This document shows, in pieces, positions 1 through 11,667 of a stretch of 64,000 nucleotides of DNA. The stretch is taken from contig NC_088881.1 in assembly GCF_032884065.1 (NCBI RefSeq), positions 430,001-494,000 of the forward strand. The letters run 5' to 3'. The notes below the pieces were generated by a model, which saw only the letters and a program-made list of their open reading frames with translations, did not search any database and was not told where the DNA came from. The translations under genes and the position numbers were made by a program. Each line of letters starts with the position of its first letter. Within the stretch, counting starts at the first letter, position 1. This DNA comes from Artemia franciscana (lineage: Eukaryota; Arthropoda; Branchiopoda; Anostraca; Artemiidae).

Positions 1-1890
1 TTATAGTTATATGTTTTTAATATACAAGTTATAATATTTTATTTATATTATATTTATATTTATATTATAAGTATACAATATATTATATATTATAGTACAA
101 TTATAAGTTATAATATATATTTGTATAAATTTATAAGTTGTGAAAACGGAAGATGAAGAAAAAGTCTGAATTCTTACTTCCAGAACGTGTTGTATTTGCT
201 CTATATATGACAGAGCTCTCTATTAGTAATAAATGTATGTCTTCTAGGAGAGTTGGGGGTAAAAATAGTGTAAAAATGGGCTCAGTGGACTAGTGAACAA
301 TGGTCAACTTATATAGTTAATTTTTCTATCTTTTGCGTCGACTTGACTATTACCATTGAAAGGAAAAATGATAGGTGGGGAAATATGTTAGTGGTGATCA
401 ATTACATGATCACCAGTTATCAACACTGGTATAGAAATGTTTGAACTATGTTGCACCAGCATATTTCATGGATATTTTTTGTTACTAATTTGATTGTTAT
501 TTGTGTACTTGTTCATGATTCAGAACACACTCAAGAATTTTGATCTGTAGAACCGTAAAAACCAGTTTCATATTTCATAGCCCCGAGACTTGTTTAGTTT
601 GAGAGAATGCATTGGACTTAAATTTGGGCTATATATCTGCACATTAGGGGGGAGGGGTGGGGGTAAAGTATTTGGACAGACTTAAGTTAGAAAAAAATTC
701 TTACTTCATAATATGCAGAATAATAGTAGCTAACACATTTTACGTACCGACCCGCTATACTTTACTCTCTTGTGCCTGGACAAAATGTTGATAGGCGCCC
801 CTCCACCCAGTCTCCAACAATTTTTTATTTATTAACCAAATTGTTTTTAATGCTTTTGTTTAGCATCCCAGTGCTTTTTTATTGCTTTAAATTCTTTAGG
901 GGCTAGTAATAGCACTTTAATTTAATTACTTATTTAATTTAACTTATTTGATTTGATTTATTTACTATTGCTTTTCCACAAAATGGAGTCCTTTCAGTGA
1001 AGATAGAGCCAGATTCACTCATGGGGGGATTTTCCCTTCCCTAAATTTCGACAATTAGTTGTTGGCTAATTTTCATTGAAATATATCATTTTCGGTATTT
1101 TGTTGAAAAAATTTAGAAAAAATAACGGAATTGCGGCCCCTAGATTTTTAAACAAACATTTTGCCCCATCCACCCCTATAATTTCTTGAATTGACGCCAG
1201 TCTCCAAACCAGGGTTTTGATTTGGAAAATCCTGGATTTTATTTAGGCAAGGGGGGAGGGTAACAAAAGAATTTGTTCAGGGGGTGGGAGGGAGCACCGG
1301 AACAATTTCTATTTTGGGGAGGGGAGGGTTGCAAAAGAATGAAGAGGAGGGATTTCATCTCCCTGGGACTTTGTCTAAATAAAGACAAGTGGAACAAGAT
1401 CAAGCCATAGCCCTTTCAGTCCTAAAATTTTAGTAGATAGCACCAGTTCATGAAACCGTTGAATTTTAAGTACAGTTAAGATCTTTTTTACGCTTTTTGT
1501 CTTTATTGTATTGTTTTTCTTAGTATTTACGCTGAAACATTCTGGTTTTATGTTCTATCTATTGTTTGTTATATTATTGTATTCTATCTTTTATGTAGAA
1601 GTGGAACAATATCAAGGCATAGCCCTTTCACTCCTAAAATTTTCATAAACACCACCGTTTCATGAAACTGTTGAATTTTCAGCACATTTTTTTACAGAAT
1701 TCTTGTACGAAATTCTTTTTATTAGTCTTACTGTCTCTTTACCGACTCAATTTTCCACGTGGTGATGTACCGGGGAAATTACCTGGCGGCTATTTCCAGC
1801 GTATTTGGATTTCCTGGAAATAATATCTACAGAAGGGAAGATTTCCAGAATGATCTGGAAAACTATTAAAATTAAATTCTTTTTTAAATT
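1..1890. other. AT-rich non-coding DNA with old repeat relics
   Basis: No gene seen. Positions 1-140 are nearly pure A/T. A G-rich motif containing CACATTAGGGGGG at 620-670 recurs at 9020-9050 and 9135-9165. Positions 1020-1330 resemble 23990-24250 in part (AAATTTCGACAAT and G/C-rich blocks), so this is probably an eroded dispersed repeat. Any SLC33A1 exon here was missed or is absent. Confidence 0.5.
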
Positions 1891-2115
1891 AAAGAATTCT
1901 AAGGAGAATTTTTCAGGGTGAATCGCAAGCAAGAAATTTTACGGGTGGAGGGGAGATTTCAGCGAGGACGGAACTGTCTGGAGGGAATTTTACGGGGGAT
2001 GTATTTTACGTGGGAGGAAATTTTCACGGAGGATTTTTCCATGAGGGGAGGGAATTTTTCGTGGAAGATTAGCCAGATTTACAGGTATTATTTGAAAACG
2101 ATCAGAAATTCAATT
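1890..2115. repeat. dispersed repeat (AATTTTACGGG... type)
   Basis: G/A-rich sequence with repeated short blocks such as GGAATTTT and GGAGGGGA. A related, reverse-complement C/T-rich form is at 31490-31650 and 12240-12370. The open frame inside it is chance. It abuts the foldback element at 2119-2440. Confidence 0.4.
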
Positions 2116-2118
2116 TTA

Positions 2119-2442
2119 AAAAACAAGTTTTTTTAACTGAGATTAAGGAGCAGCATTAAAACTCAAAACGAACAGAAATTGTTCCTAATTTCGAGAGGTT
2201 GCCCCCTCCTCAATACCTGCTCTTTATGCAAAAGTTTTACTGTGTGTTGTCAAATTTTCAGAATACCTCCAAAACACAAACTTGGGGAATTTAATTAGAA
2301 TAGGAAGCTTTTCTAAAAGTACTAAAAGCTTTAGAGTAAAGAGAAACTTATAGAGGAGGGGACAGCCCCTTCAAACAAGGAATAATTTCTGTTCGTTTTG
2401 AGTTTTTAAATATTACTCCTTACTTTAAGTTAAAAAAGCCTT
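2119..2442. repeat. foldback element A (inverted arms about 105 bp)
   Basis: The left arm (2119-2228) and right arm (2337-2442) are imperfect inverted copies. Both carry the core CAAAACGAACAGAAATT in opposite orientations and end toward poly-T/poly-A. The spacer is about 110 bp. The same arm sequence recurs at 11.4-11.7, 12.1, 29.9, 30.3-30.5 and 31.9 kb, so this is a dispersed family. No coding potential. Confidence 0.75.
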
Positions 2443-2758
2443 ATTATTTTTTATTCAGTTGTAAAAAGAGTATGGGCTAATAAATTTACTCATTTTTCGA
2501 GTATTTTTGAAAAAAAATGTTTACTTGAAAGTTGTGGCGTTATTGAATTAGAAAGCATGCTGGTAGCCTAATATTACCTTCAAATTTTAGATCTTAACAA
2601 ATAATGATTCTTCTTAAAGACGAAATGTAATTCAAATGTCATTCCAAAATTCGCCTTTTCATAGTTCTCTTTAATATAAATCTTATCTACCATATGACTT
2701 TATAGGTTTTCTTGTGATTATATCTGAACTATACAAAAATACTTAAAGAAAAACTCAC

Positions 2759-2913
2759 AAGACAGCGTCAGAAGGCCAGTAGTTTGAGGTTCGCTCCTTA
2801 AATATTTATTACAGAATTCAGGTGATTCTAATGCAATAAAAAGTACATATCCGAAAAAGTATCCTGCAGTTTGTCCAACACTGTTACAAGTGGATGCGTA
2901 TCCAACATTATTT
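2759..2913 (-). CDS. SLC33A1: SLC33A1-type acetyl-CoA transporter, next exon
   Basis: Continues the transporter directly: the split Arg, then NNVGYASTCNSVGQTAGYFF, GYVLFIALESPEFCNKYLRS and EPQTTGLLTLS. The human protein has ENVGYASTCNSVGQTAGYF at the same place, following the ATQDIAVDGWA helix, so the join from exon 6866-7316 is secure. The acceptor is AATTTTGCAG|A and the donor is TCTT|GTGAGT (phase 1). No later exon was recognised between 1 and 2758, so the rest of the gene (about eight membrane segments) lies beyond the left edge. A decayed copy of part of this exon lies in the intron at about 4010-4081. Confidence 0.88.
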
Positions 2914-3048
2914 CTGCAAAATTAAAAAATAAATAAATAAATAACATAAAAAATAAAACGATACATGGATATGGTAGTGGTACTTCCCCATTTTCTCTGT
3001 GAGTAGAAATGGTTGAATATATAGGTCTATTCAGAAAAAAAGGAAATA

Positions 3049-3734
3049 CTACTACTACTAATAACTCACCACAGCACCAAGCCACCTGAGGCCAAGCACG
3101 CTCCTCCTCCGACCCAATCTGTTCAAACTCTTTACATCCTCCCAAGAAGTTCCCATTTCCTTTAAATCTTTATTTATGACATCCTCCCACCCCAGACGAG
3201 GACGACCTGTTTTCCGTGTAGCCCCAGACAGTTGGCCAGAAAAGACAATCTTCGGTAATCTGTCATCCTTCATCCGTAGAACGTGGCCTATTCCTTTAAA
3301 TCTTTATTTATGACATCCTTCCACCCCAAACGAGGACGACCTGTTTTCCGTTTAGCCCTGGACAGATAGCCAAAAAGGACAATCTTTGGCAATCTGTCAT
3401 CCTTCATCCGCAGAACATAGCCTAGCCATTATAGCCCTAGAAAGCAAGATCGAACCACATTTTTCTTACAACCTACTGTTTGAAATACGGTCAGCCACCC
3501 AGAACAATCTGTAGGCAATTTCTCTGGAAAACATCTAGTAAATTTTCATCTGCTTTTCGGAGTGCTCATGCTTCAGAGCCATATTTGACCACTGTGTGGC
3601 TTCCAATATTCTAATCTTGGTTTGCAGACTTAACTTCCCATTCTTCCAAACTTTTTTTTAACTGTGAAAAAAACACCCTGAGCCTTGGCTATTCTACTTT
3701 TGACATCTTCACTGCTCCCACCATCTTTACTAAT
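3049..3734 (-). mobile_element. LINE 3' fragment with (TAG)n tail, copy 1
   Basis: 5'-truncated non-LTR retrotransposon C-terminus in the SLC33A1 intron. On the minus strand it carries the LGWEDVINKDLKEMGTSWED type C-terminal domain and ends in a (TAG)n run at 3046-3060. It is flanked by nearly identical 19-20 bp direct repeats (3029-3048 and 3735-3754, beginning ATTCAG), which look like target-site duplications. An internal tandem duplication of 134 bp (3161 to about 3420) disrupts it. Dead copy. Confidence 0.8.
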
Positions 3735-4009
3735 ATTCAGAAAAAAAAGAAATAAACTAACTAAGCAAGATTACTGGAAAAAATTTTATAAAAGGATTAT
3801 CTTTTGGAATATATTTAAAATGACGTAAATTCTATTTTCTTATGGATCATTGGCAATTTAATAAATTTTCCTCCGTGTAAATCATTGATTCCTTGGTGCG
3901 CAAAATTTTTATTTTTGATAGTATGGTTTAAAACATATTTTGTCTTAAGCAAACAGCATTGAAACTTCGCCCTTTAGAAGGCTTAGTGGTTGGTAAATTA
4001 AGATTAAAA

Positions 4010-4081
4010 AAGTATTTGCTACAGAATTCAGGTGATTCTAGTACAGTATATAAATTAATATTCCAAAAAGTATCTTCTAGT
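4010..4081 (-). pseudogene. decayed copy of part of the SLC33A1 exon
   Basis: About 70 bases resembling 2801-2868, including a perfect shared block ACAGAATTCAGGTGATTCTA. On the minus strand it would read around ESPEFC, but the rest has drifted (a gap, substitutions, loss of the frame) and no flanking exon sequence is present. It lies in the intron upstream of the exon it copies. Confidence 0.6.
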
Positions 4082-4895
4082 GTGCAAAAAATCTAAAAAT
4101 ATACAAAATAAAAAACTTGTCAAAAGACTTGTCTGAACTAACCGAAGTTCTCACTGATGTTCCCAGATTTCCGGTTTATTAAGCACAGCATAGAATTCAA
4201 ATTTTTGGTCCCCATAACTTTAGTGTTTTCAAATTGCGTTTAAGTAAATTCGTCTTTTTTCAACTTGTTTGGATTTTTCGTCATATACAGTTTAGTCCTA
4301 CAGTTTTCAAAATTGTTTCTGTAATTATTTTGCTACATTGTCAGAAAGGGATTTGTATTCCAGGGATAGAATTCAGAAGTCTGAATCAGAAAAAGACCAA
4401 TAAGTTAAACTCCGTCTGATTGGTTCCACACTGTAAATTCTATGCCAGTACAAAGTACGAAAGGTTTCTGAGAAACTAAATTTTTATAAGGATTAATTTT
4501 AAAAATTAATTCCACAAAACAAGTTTAAAAGAAAAGTAAAGAGCTCTATTAAGCCAAAAAAATCCTATAAAAAAAAGCTACAAAAAATCCAAACTGAATA
4601 CACCACCAGAGTATAAAAAACTATGAAGTAGTTTTTTGGTTTTAGTTTTTATTTCGGCTACATATAAGAGCTATTTATATTTATATAATTTTTATATCCT
4701 TAGTTATGCTTACTAAATCCACAGTAAGTTAGTAATATTATTATTACTATTATATTTATGTTTGAAATCAGTTTTGGCAGTGATTTTTTTGCTTATTTAG
4801 ATCTGAACATTAAAGTTTAAGCATCATGGGATCACAGTATTCAAGTTTATAAAATCAATGTAAGCTCTCTTCCTTTTGAGTTAAGTTGAAGTTTT

Positions 4896-4926
<31 letters not shown>

Positions 4927-6865
4927 GTCTGATATTAAACATAGGCTCAATAATTTTTTTTTATAAGTCGTACAAGCGAACTGGAAAGAGCAAATGTCAA
5001 TTTTCTGGTACTTAATTATTATTTGGTTCAAGTCTATTTTCAGTTTAATCAATTTTACTTTCCATTTTCAGTTCTTTTTTTCATTTATTTGAGCTGTTTC
5101 TTCTGTTTTTGCCTCTTTTCTTTTTTTCTTATGTTTTTCGTTTTGTTGTCTTCTGTTTTGTGAGCTGTTTCTTCTGTTTTTTCATTTACCGTTTTTTTTC
5201 TCACTTAGTAAGTAAGAATGAAACCCTCAAAATGTAGTTATGCACCTTTTTTTAATAACAGCTACTAAATTACAACAACAAAAATGCAAGTAACGAATCA
5301 GCAAAAAATAAGCTAAAAACATATGGCGCCAAACTTTCCTTTAAAAGTGTGGTTGTTTCTGGGAATCAAAACATTGTTAGTGTTTGCAGTTCAAAAGAAA
5401 AAAAACACTGTCAGATTTAACTAATTACTTTAGCTTTTTGATTTTCTTGATTCATTTTTGTACAGTAACAAAAGGTGATAACCAAAAAGCTCCATATCTG
5501 CAAAAAGAAGAAAAATTTTAAAATAGCCATTTTCAGATATGAATAGCCCTAAGAATCGAAAGGGTCAAGAATTATATCCTAGGTTGATCTTTATATCCTT
5601 GGTACTTAAACCACATTTCACCATAATACTGAGCCAAGCACACAGGAGAAACCAGGCCAAGATCCATTATTTAAAAACAGTTTAGGTACTTAAAAATGAC
5701 ATAAAATCATATTCTTAACATAACATAATGGCATACTGTACAGACATAACATAATGACATAAGTCAATGTTCGGTATTTCTTTTTGTGTTATTAAAACCG
5801 ATTAGTAAAACAGTTTTTAAACTGATAAGAAATTTATTGGCTGGTCCAAACTAATTATGAAATTTGGTCACAGCATATAACTTTACTAGAGAAAATACAA
5901 TTTAAATCCCTCAGATTATATTATAACTATGAAAAATACATATAATCATAAAAAACACCCATATAATTTATATGTAAACAAAAATAATAATAAATATCTA
6001 TAAAATATATTATAACCATAGAGCCACATAAAAGCAAAACTAAAATCAAACAGGCTTATTCTAACATAACAGCAAACAAGGCAATATTGTCATGTAATGT
6101 TTTATCTACATTTTTATTCTTTGTCCCTGACTGGCATGAATGGATGAATGGAGACCAAAATATGTGTGCTTTTTCACTGGATGTACCTCACCTTGTTTTC
6201 TTTATTGTTCATGGTTTTCTTGCTTTTTAATAGGAATTCATAAAAAAAATATGAAAACAAGCCAAAAACACAAACCATGATCTAAACAAATAGAAAAATT
6301 TGAATTTTGCTTCAAAACCATGATGGCAATTATTTTTGGCCAGTGGGGGACAAAACCACTGGCCAGAAAGAGTTTCAACCATCTATCTGGGTTTGTCAAC
6401 TAAGTCTGAGTAATTCTTACAAGTATATAAATATTAATCAGGAATTATTTCAGCTTGTCACAAATGCAGGCTATGCTTGGTTGATTTATGAGGATTTTCC
6501 CCATCAAAATATTTTCCATATCAAAATTTTTTTTTTTTAATTTCATCTTGTAATTTTCCTCATCAAAATATGGTTCATAATGTCAAATAAAGTCAATAGG
6601 AAAGAAACAAACAATATCAGGATTTTTTCTTATGCACCTTGAGCTACATTTGGCCCAAATAGGATAGGAGATGGTACCTTTACATGGGTAGCAATTAGTA
6701 TATTTGAAACTAGCTTTAAGAGGAATATTGACTTTTATCTTCATACCTCAGCTAGCAAATTAATCAAAACTTTATCAAAGGGACTTTGGTGGCCAGATGG
6801 CCTATATTCTACCTCTGAGTTTGGTCACAAGCAATAAAGCTAACAACAACAAAGAAAAGGGCTAC
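4082..6865. other. SLC33A1 intron, no gene
   Basis: AT-rich intron without recognisable exon. It holds a T run at 4898-4926, pyrimidine-rich sequence around 5040-5200 (TTCTGTTTT-type repeats), and a small repeat of CATCAAAATAT around 6500-6570. Open frames here are short and unlike any family I know. Confidence 0.5.
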
Positions 6866-7316
6866 CTTTTTAGCATAGTGATTGCCCAGCCATCAACAGC
6901 AATATCCTGGGTTGCAGCCAGAAAATTAAGCACAAAAAACACAAAGGTCAGCATATCAACATGAACATGGCTGTCATTCATCAAATTTTCAATATGGCTA
7001 GACAACAGCATCATCCCTAGTCCAAGAATATATTGAGCTGGAATGAGCCATGTTTTCCTTCTGCCAACTGATTTGAAGAACAATGAATCAACTAGTGGTG
7101 CCCATAGTAGTTTTAAACTGAAAGGCCAATAAACAAAACTGAATTTTGCTTGTTCTTTATAGCTGATGTGTCTATTTTGAAGAAGCATGGGGATACTAGC
7201 TGATAGACCAAGGGGGATGCCTTGAAGTATGTACAAAAGTAGAAGTAGAAGTATGTTCCCACCATCTCCATCAAACCTTTTCTTTGAAAGAAAAAATTTT
7301 AACATCCCTAAATAAT
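6866..7316 (-). CDS. SLC33A1: SLC33A1-type acetyl-CoA transporter, N-terminal exon
   Basis: Encodes about 150 residues of the ER/Golgi-membrane transporter that carries acetyl-CoA into the lumen for acetylation of gangliosides and proteins. The family-defining segments are visible: YILQGIPLGLSASIPMLLQ (first membrane helix), FSFVYWPFSLKLLWAPLVDS, GRRKTWLIPAQYILGLGM and FLAATQDIAVDGWAITML, the last being the most conserved signature. About four membrane segments are covered. The acceptor TTTTTCTTTTTCAG lies at 7317-7320, and the donor is AAAAG|GTAGCC. The exon enters with two bases of a split codon. The family usually has some tens of residues before the first helix, so an upstream exon with the start codon is expected but was not identified; Met at 7305 is a possible alternative start. 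Confidence 0.9.
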
Positions 7317-8230
7317 CTGAAAAAGAAAAATTATTATGTTGAGCAAAGCAAAAAGGGTGGCAAAAGTTTAAAAATGGGAATAAAATCAATTGGGGAGAGA
7401 AAAACACCAACGAACAGGATCTACCATTCCCTAGTAAAATTATAAAGTTGACCATGAGATTAGAATGGATTACTTTTACCATGAATTTAAAAATATTTTC
7501 TGTATTCATAATCTTTACTTTTTTTAGAATGTAATAAAAGCTTGAGATTTCCCTTATTTTTTGCTATTTTTATTTAATTCATTGTGTTCACTTATTTTTA
7601 AGGCCCTGTTGTGTTTTTTTTTGTGCAAGTTATGTGACTTATTGGAGTGTTTTTTAATTTTATTTATCAATTGTTTATACTCCTTGATGCTGAGAGAAAT
7701 AAACTAACAGTTGTAAGTGCCTGAAAGAAACTACATAAATGGTTTCAGAAAATTTATTACACAATCATGTCCTTTACCTTAAATCGCATTTACAGCACCA
7801 AAAATGCCCCCACAAGAAAATAAAAATTAATGCATGAGATAAAATTAGACAAAAAACTAATCCACCCAAAAATGGTGCACAAAAAGGGCTATTTTTACCT
7901 AGATTAGAACTTCTGTTGTTCTTGGGCCAAGAGGACCCTAGTACACAAAAAACTAATGAAAAATTACATGCCTGGAAATGGGGCATGAAAAGAGGCTACA
8001 CATTTTTGTTAATGTATTCGTCCCCAAACCCTCCCCCCAAATTTACATGTATATAGGAAAAATTATTATATTTCTCATTTGTTTCTCTGTTTTGTATTCA
8101 TATACATATTTGTTTAATGAAACAGCTTTTGTAGCACTGAAAAATAAACACTAAATCACACTATTTTTATAATCACAAAATGATCACTAGTTAGATACAT
8201 TTACAAAATAAGGTCCAACTTTCAATTCAC
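7317..8230. other. region upstream of the SLC33A1 exon, no feature seen
   Basis: Expected to be an SLC33A1 intron or 5' region. A first exon with a start codon was sought on the minus strand but none was recognised. Confidence 0.4.
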
Positions 8231-8249
8231 TTGTTAAATGCACTTACAA

Positions 8250-8830
8250 AATAATGTACAAAGGAATTTGCAAATCTCTTTGTACAGCACTTGACTGGTT
8301 CTAGTTTGTTGTAGTTTGTAGTATGTCTGCTGATTGATATAAATGGTGGAAGTATAGATTGGTGCTTCTTTTTTGTTAATATTTATTTCCCAAATTTTGT
8401 AAGCTGTGTTCTGAATTTGGGGACCCCAAACAAGACAGTAATACTTGAGGAAAGGTCTGATGCAGGTTGTATATGCCAGCAGGAGTTGACAATCAGAGAA
8501 GCCTAACCTGCACATACTTGTTAAACTCTGGATTAAGTAGTAACCTTTATGCACAATATTGTCTACAAGCAGCTTAAACAAGCAGTCACTTGTAAATGTT
8601 ATGCCTAGGATTGTTGCAGAGGAAACAATTGGGAACAGAGAATCTGGGTAGTGATATCTTGCTTGAGTAGACTAAATCATAAAACTTTTGATTTCTGTTC
8701 ATTCACTTGAAGACTGTTCAACTTACACTGGTTGATGAAGTCTGTGAAGAAAGTTGGCTCAGACTGCTGCTTTGCAACTGCATTTTCAACTATATATTTG
8801 AGAAGTGCAGACAACAAACTTGAAACTAAA
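8250..8830 (-). mobile_element. LINE reverse-transcriptase C-terminal relic
   Basis: The minus strand reads ATILGITFTSDCLFKLLVDN, then CRLGFSDCQLLLAYTTCIRP and FLKYYCLVWGP. This matches the thumb and C-terminal region of CR1/jockey-type reverse transcriptases, which have the LGI and YxxxVRPxLEYxxxVW pattern. Further upstream there are stops, so it is a dead fragment. The catalytic palm motifs are absent. Confidence 0.65.
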
Positions 8831-8999
8831 TCAATAAACGCTCTTCAAATTCTGTAAGTATAGGATAGACGACAGCAAGAAATAGAACAGCAGCAATAGT
8901 TTCTTGATTTAGTTGATTTTGCTTCACTGCCATTAAATCTTTTTAAACAAAAGAATAGTGTAATAAAAAAACAGACAAAAATTAAATGGATTATATATA

Positions 9000-9180
9000 A
9001 ACTTTGGGCTATACATTTGCACATTAGGGGGGTTGGGGGTAAAGTAAAGAGAAGTTCTTTTAGGATTGATATAAGAAAGTATTTTAGGATTTTCTCAAAG
9101 CTGTTTTTAGAATTTATACTGAGGGTATATATTTGTACATTAGGGGGTAGGGGTGTTGGTAAAGCTCTCTTCTGACACAA
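9000..9180. repeat. two copies of a G-rich dispersed motif
   Basis: Blocks at 9003-9050 and 9123-9165 share GGGCTATACATTTGCACATTAGGGG-type sequence followed by GGTAAAG, about 117 bp apart. A third copy is at 608-668. Unknown repeat family. Confidence 0.5.
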
Positions 9181-9424
9181 ATAAATTTAAATTTGAATCC
9201 AAGATGAAAAATTTGATTCCAAATGTATGTTTTTTTCCTAGCTATCCTATCAGTAACTTAATTAAAAAAAATTAGAAAATTATGTTACAAAATTCAAATT
9301 TACCATTAAGGCTATACATAGGATCATTGGAGGGAGGGAGGGGTAATTATCACATTTTCAAAAAATTCACCATGATGCTTGGACAAATATTGAAATAAGG
9401 AACCTAATGGTACTAAATGATTTG

Positions 9425-10006
9425 GTAAAATCCTAGTTGATTGACTTCTTGCTATCTTAGAAAGGGGTTAGGTTAGGAAAATGAAACTTTCAGGGATTGG
9501 TCTACAGGCTAAAGTATGTCCCAGAAAGGTATTTTGAACTATCTACCTCTATTCCTTCTTTCTCTAGAGGGCCCTGACCTTTGATGACCTTCAAAAATAG
9601 CCTATGTATTTTATAAAAGTGAAACCTTGCAAAATAGATCTCCTGCTTGAATAAAGTACAACAAAATTGTTTTCAGCTTCACAACTTTGCTCAATGCCAA
9701 TCTATAAGATTTTAAAGATATGCAAATACATTTCCTAAATTTTGGAAAATTCAATTCAATTTCAATTTAATTTATTGATATAATATGCATAACAAATAAA
9801 ATTGCATTGTCAGAACTAAAGGCAGAGAAAAAGCAACTGGCAACTGAAAATTAAGATATATGTTATTTTGTCAAAATTTCAATAGGTGTGTACTTTAAAA
9901 TACCTCCCCAGGATATACTTTAGCCTGTAAACCCATCCCTGAAAGTTTCATTTTCCTGACCTAACCCCTTTCTGAGATAGCAAGAAGTCACTCAACTAGA
10001 ATTTTA
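9425..10006. repeat. long inverted repeat (arms about 115 bp, loop about 350 bp)
   Basis: The left arm, about 9425-9545, and the right arm, about 9895-10006, are inverted copies. They share blocks such as ACTTCTTGCTATCT, AGAAAGGGGTTAGGT and GAAACTTTCAGGGAT, with an estimated identity in the high 80s percent. The loop has no open frame of note. A foldback or MITE-like non-autonomous transposon is the likeliest explanation. I did not identify target-site duplications. Confidence 0.7.
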
Positions 10007-10900
10007 CCAATATTTTTTCAACTAGCATTATAAACCAGCTGTTGCTGAGAAAAAACAACAAAAATAAAAAACTCCCAAAATCAAAAACCTTTTGACTAGG
10101 CCATACCCAGACAATAGGGGAATGGAAAGCAATTATTAGCCTACAACAGTAGACTTGGAGAGAATGCATAATGGGGAATCAAGCAGAAGCCTATTAGAGT
10201 AGATCTACTAATTAATTTTTTTGTCAGGCTATAGACATAGTATTCACTACAGAAAAGAAATCTTAGACAAAGATTATACCTTCATCATAGAACCTTAAAA
10301 TAGCATACCAAGACTAAGCTGTATTCCTGAAAAATTAACCCAACAGCTTCTCAATACATAAAAACCCCAAATCTCTATTTTTTACCTAGAATACAATTTC
10401 GAAATATAGGCAGCTCTAAGAATGTGTTGTTCTACACCCAAAATTGAAAAACCATGTCACTAAATTTAAATATTTTTGCTTGTTCACTGCCAACTAGAAC
10501 AAACTTACAGAATAAGCAAAAGGGCTCCTTAAGCCACATCAAAACGCAGGTCTTTTCCTCTTCAGTATTGAATTTGTGCCTTTTTATGTTGACTTGGAAT
10601 AACAAATCATACGCATTTTTGGTGGTAATCTTAAATGTAATACTTTAATAGCCCAAGATCGGATCTAGAGCAAAAGCTTGGGGGGAAGGGGCAATGTGAC
10701 AAGGGCGTCAATAACTGACGAAATTGACAAATTCATTTAAAAAAAGAGAAAAAACAAGGAATATGGACGCCAAAAAAATCTTGGGTGGTCTCTCCGAACC
10801 CCCTTGGATCTGCTGGTGTAATAGCTTTTAGTACTGAATTAACCAGTTGTCAGCTTTGTCAGTTAATATATTAATTATAGTAATTATAATGCTTCTAATT
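10007..10900. other. intergenic, no feature seen
   Basis: AT-rich sequence with a G-rich patch near 10680. No recognisable coding or repeat structure. Confidence 0.4.
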
Positions 10901-10939
10901 TTTAATTCTAATGCTACTCTTTCTGAATACAATCAATAA

Positions 10940-11315
10940 TTAAAAGAAAATAATAGTCATCAGTTTTCCTTTCATTGATACTAAAACTTATAAATTCTTT
11001 GTCAACATGGGACACAAAAGACCTTTTTTCTGTTGTAAAATGATAAAATAATTTTGACACTATTTTAATATTTTCATTAAGATCCCGTGACATTTTAAAG
11101 GTTTTCCCCACTTTTTCAAAATCAGGCAAATTTTTTCGAGGTCTCAGCTTTTTATGAGTAACATTAAACGTCACAAATTTCATAATAAAAAGACAATTTT
11201 TTCAATTTATCTACTTTTGTTAAAATTCCATTTTTAGAGTTGTGGCTACTATTGGGCCGAGTCATTTTGCACTTATAGTTTGTTGCCAAGTACTGTTTGA
11301 TAATTGTACTGTGTG
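10940..11315. repeat. dispersed repeat family R, copy 1
   Basis: Diverged relative of 12620-13060 and 30840-31220. Shared landmarks in order: a block ending near TTTTCCCCACTTTTTC, then GGTCTCAGCTTTTTATGAGTAA (equivalent to CTCGTAACTTTTGATGGGTAA in the others), then TTCCATTTTTAGAGTT and the GGGCCGAGTC / TTTGATAATTGTACT end. Non-coding. Confidence 0.6.
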
Positions 11316-11395
11316 AAGATATATTTCATAAACGTTAAGCTTTGCATTCAATTAACCTAACCCACTACTATTTAAAAAAAGATCAAATAAAAAAA

Positions 11396-11667
11396 ACTTT
11401 TTTTACTGAAAGTAAGGAGCGACATCAAAACTTAAAACGATCAGAAATTACTCCGTATATGAAAGGAGCTGGTCCCTCCTCAACGCCGCGCTTTTTACGG
11501 TAAAGTATTTTATTGTTTAGGAAAGTAGAGTTGAGAGAAAGAGTCAAACTTTAGCGTAAAGAGCGGGGAGTCGAGGAGGGAATAGCAGCTTTCACATACG
11601 AAGTGATTTCTGTTCGTTTTAAGTTTTAATGTCGCTTCTTACTTTCAGTTAAAAAAACTTTTTTTTC
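11396..11667. repeat. foldback element B (inverted arms about 110 bp)
   Basis: The left arm begins TTTTTTACTGAAAGTAAGGA and the right arm ends with its inverse, TCCTTACTTTCAGT-like, before poly-T. Both carry the ACTTAAAACG...CAGAAATTACTCC core. Inner boundaries are near 11515 and 11555, so the loop is very short and the whole element could fold into a long hairpin. Same family as element A. Confidence 0.8.

Noticed and set aside
2828..3145. 105-codon minus-strand frame overlapping the SLC33A1 exon
   Set aside because: It is a different frame across the exon and the LINE tail; the family-matching frame is the one annotated.
7317..7509. N-terminal extension of the SLC33A1 exon frame starting at Met 7509
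   Set aside because: A strong acceptor (TTTTTCTTTTTCAG) precedes 7316 and the extension lacks similarity to the family.
8845..8923. 35-codon minus-strand frame MAVKQNQLNQETIAAVLF as a possible first exon of SLC33A1
   Set aside because: It stops without a clear in-frame donor and adjoins LINE sequence; I could not link it to exon 6866-7316.
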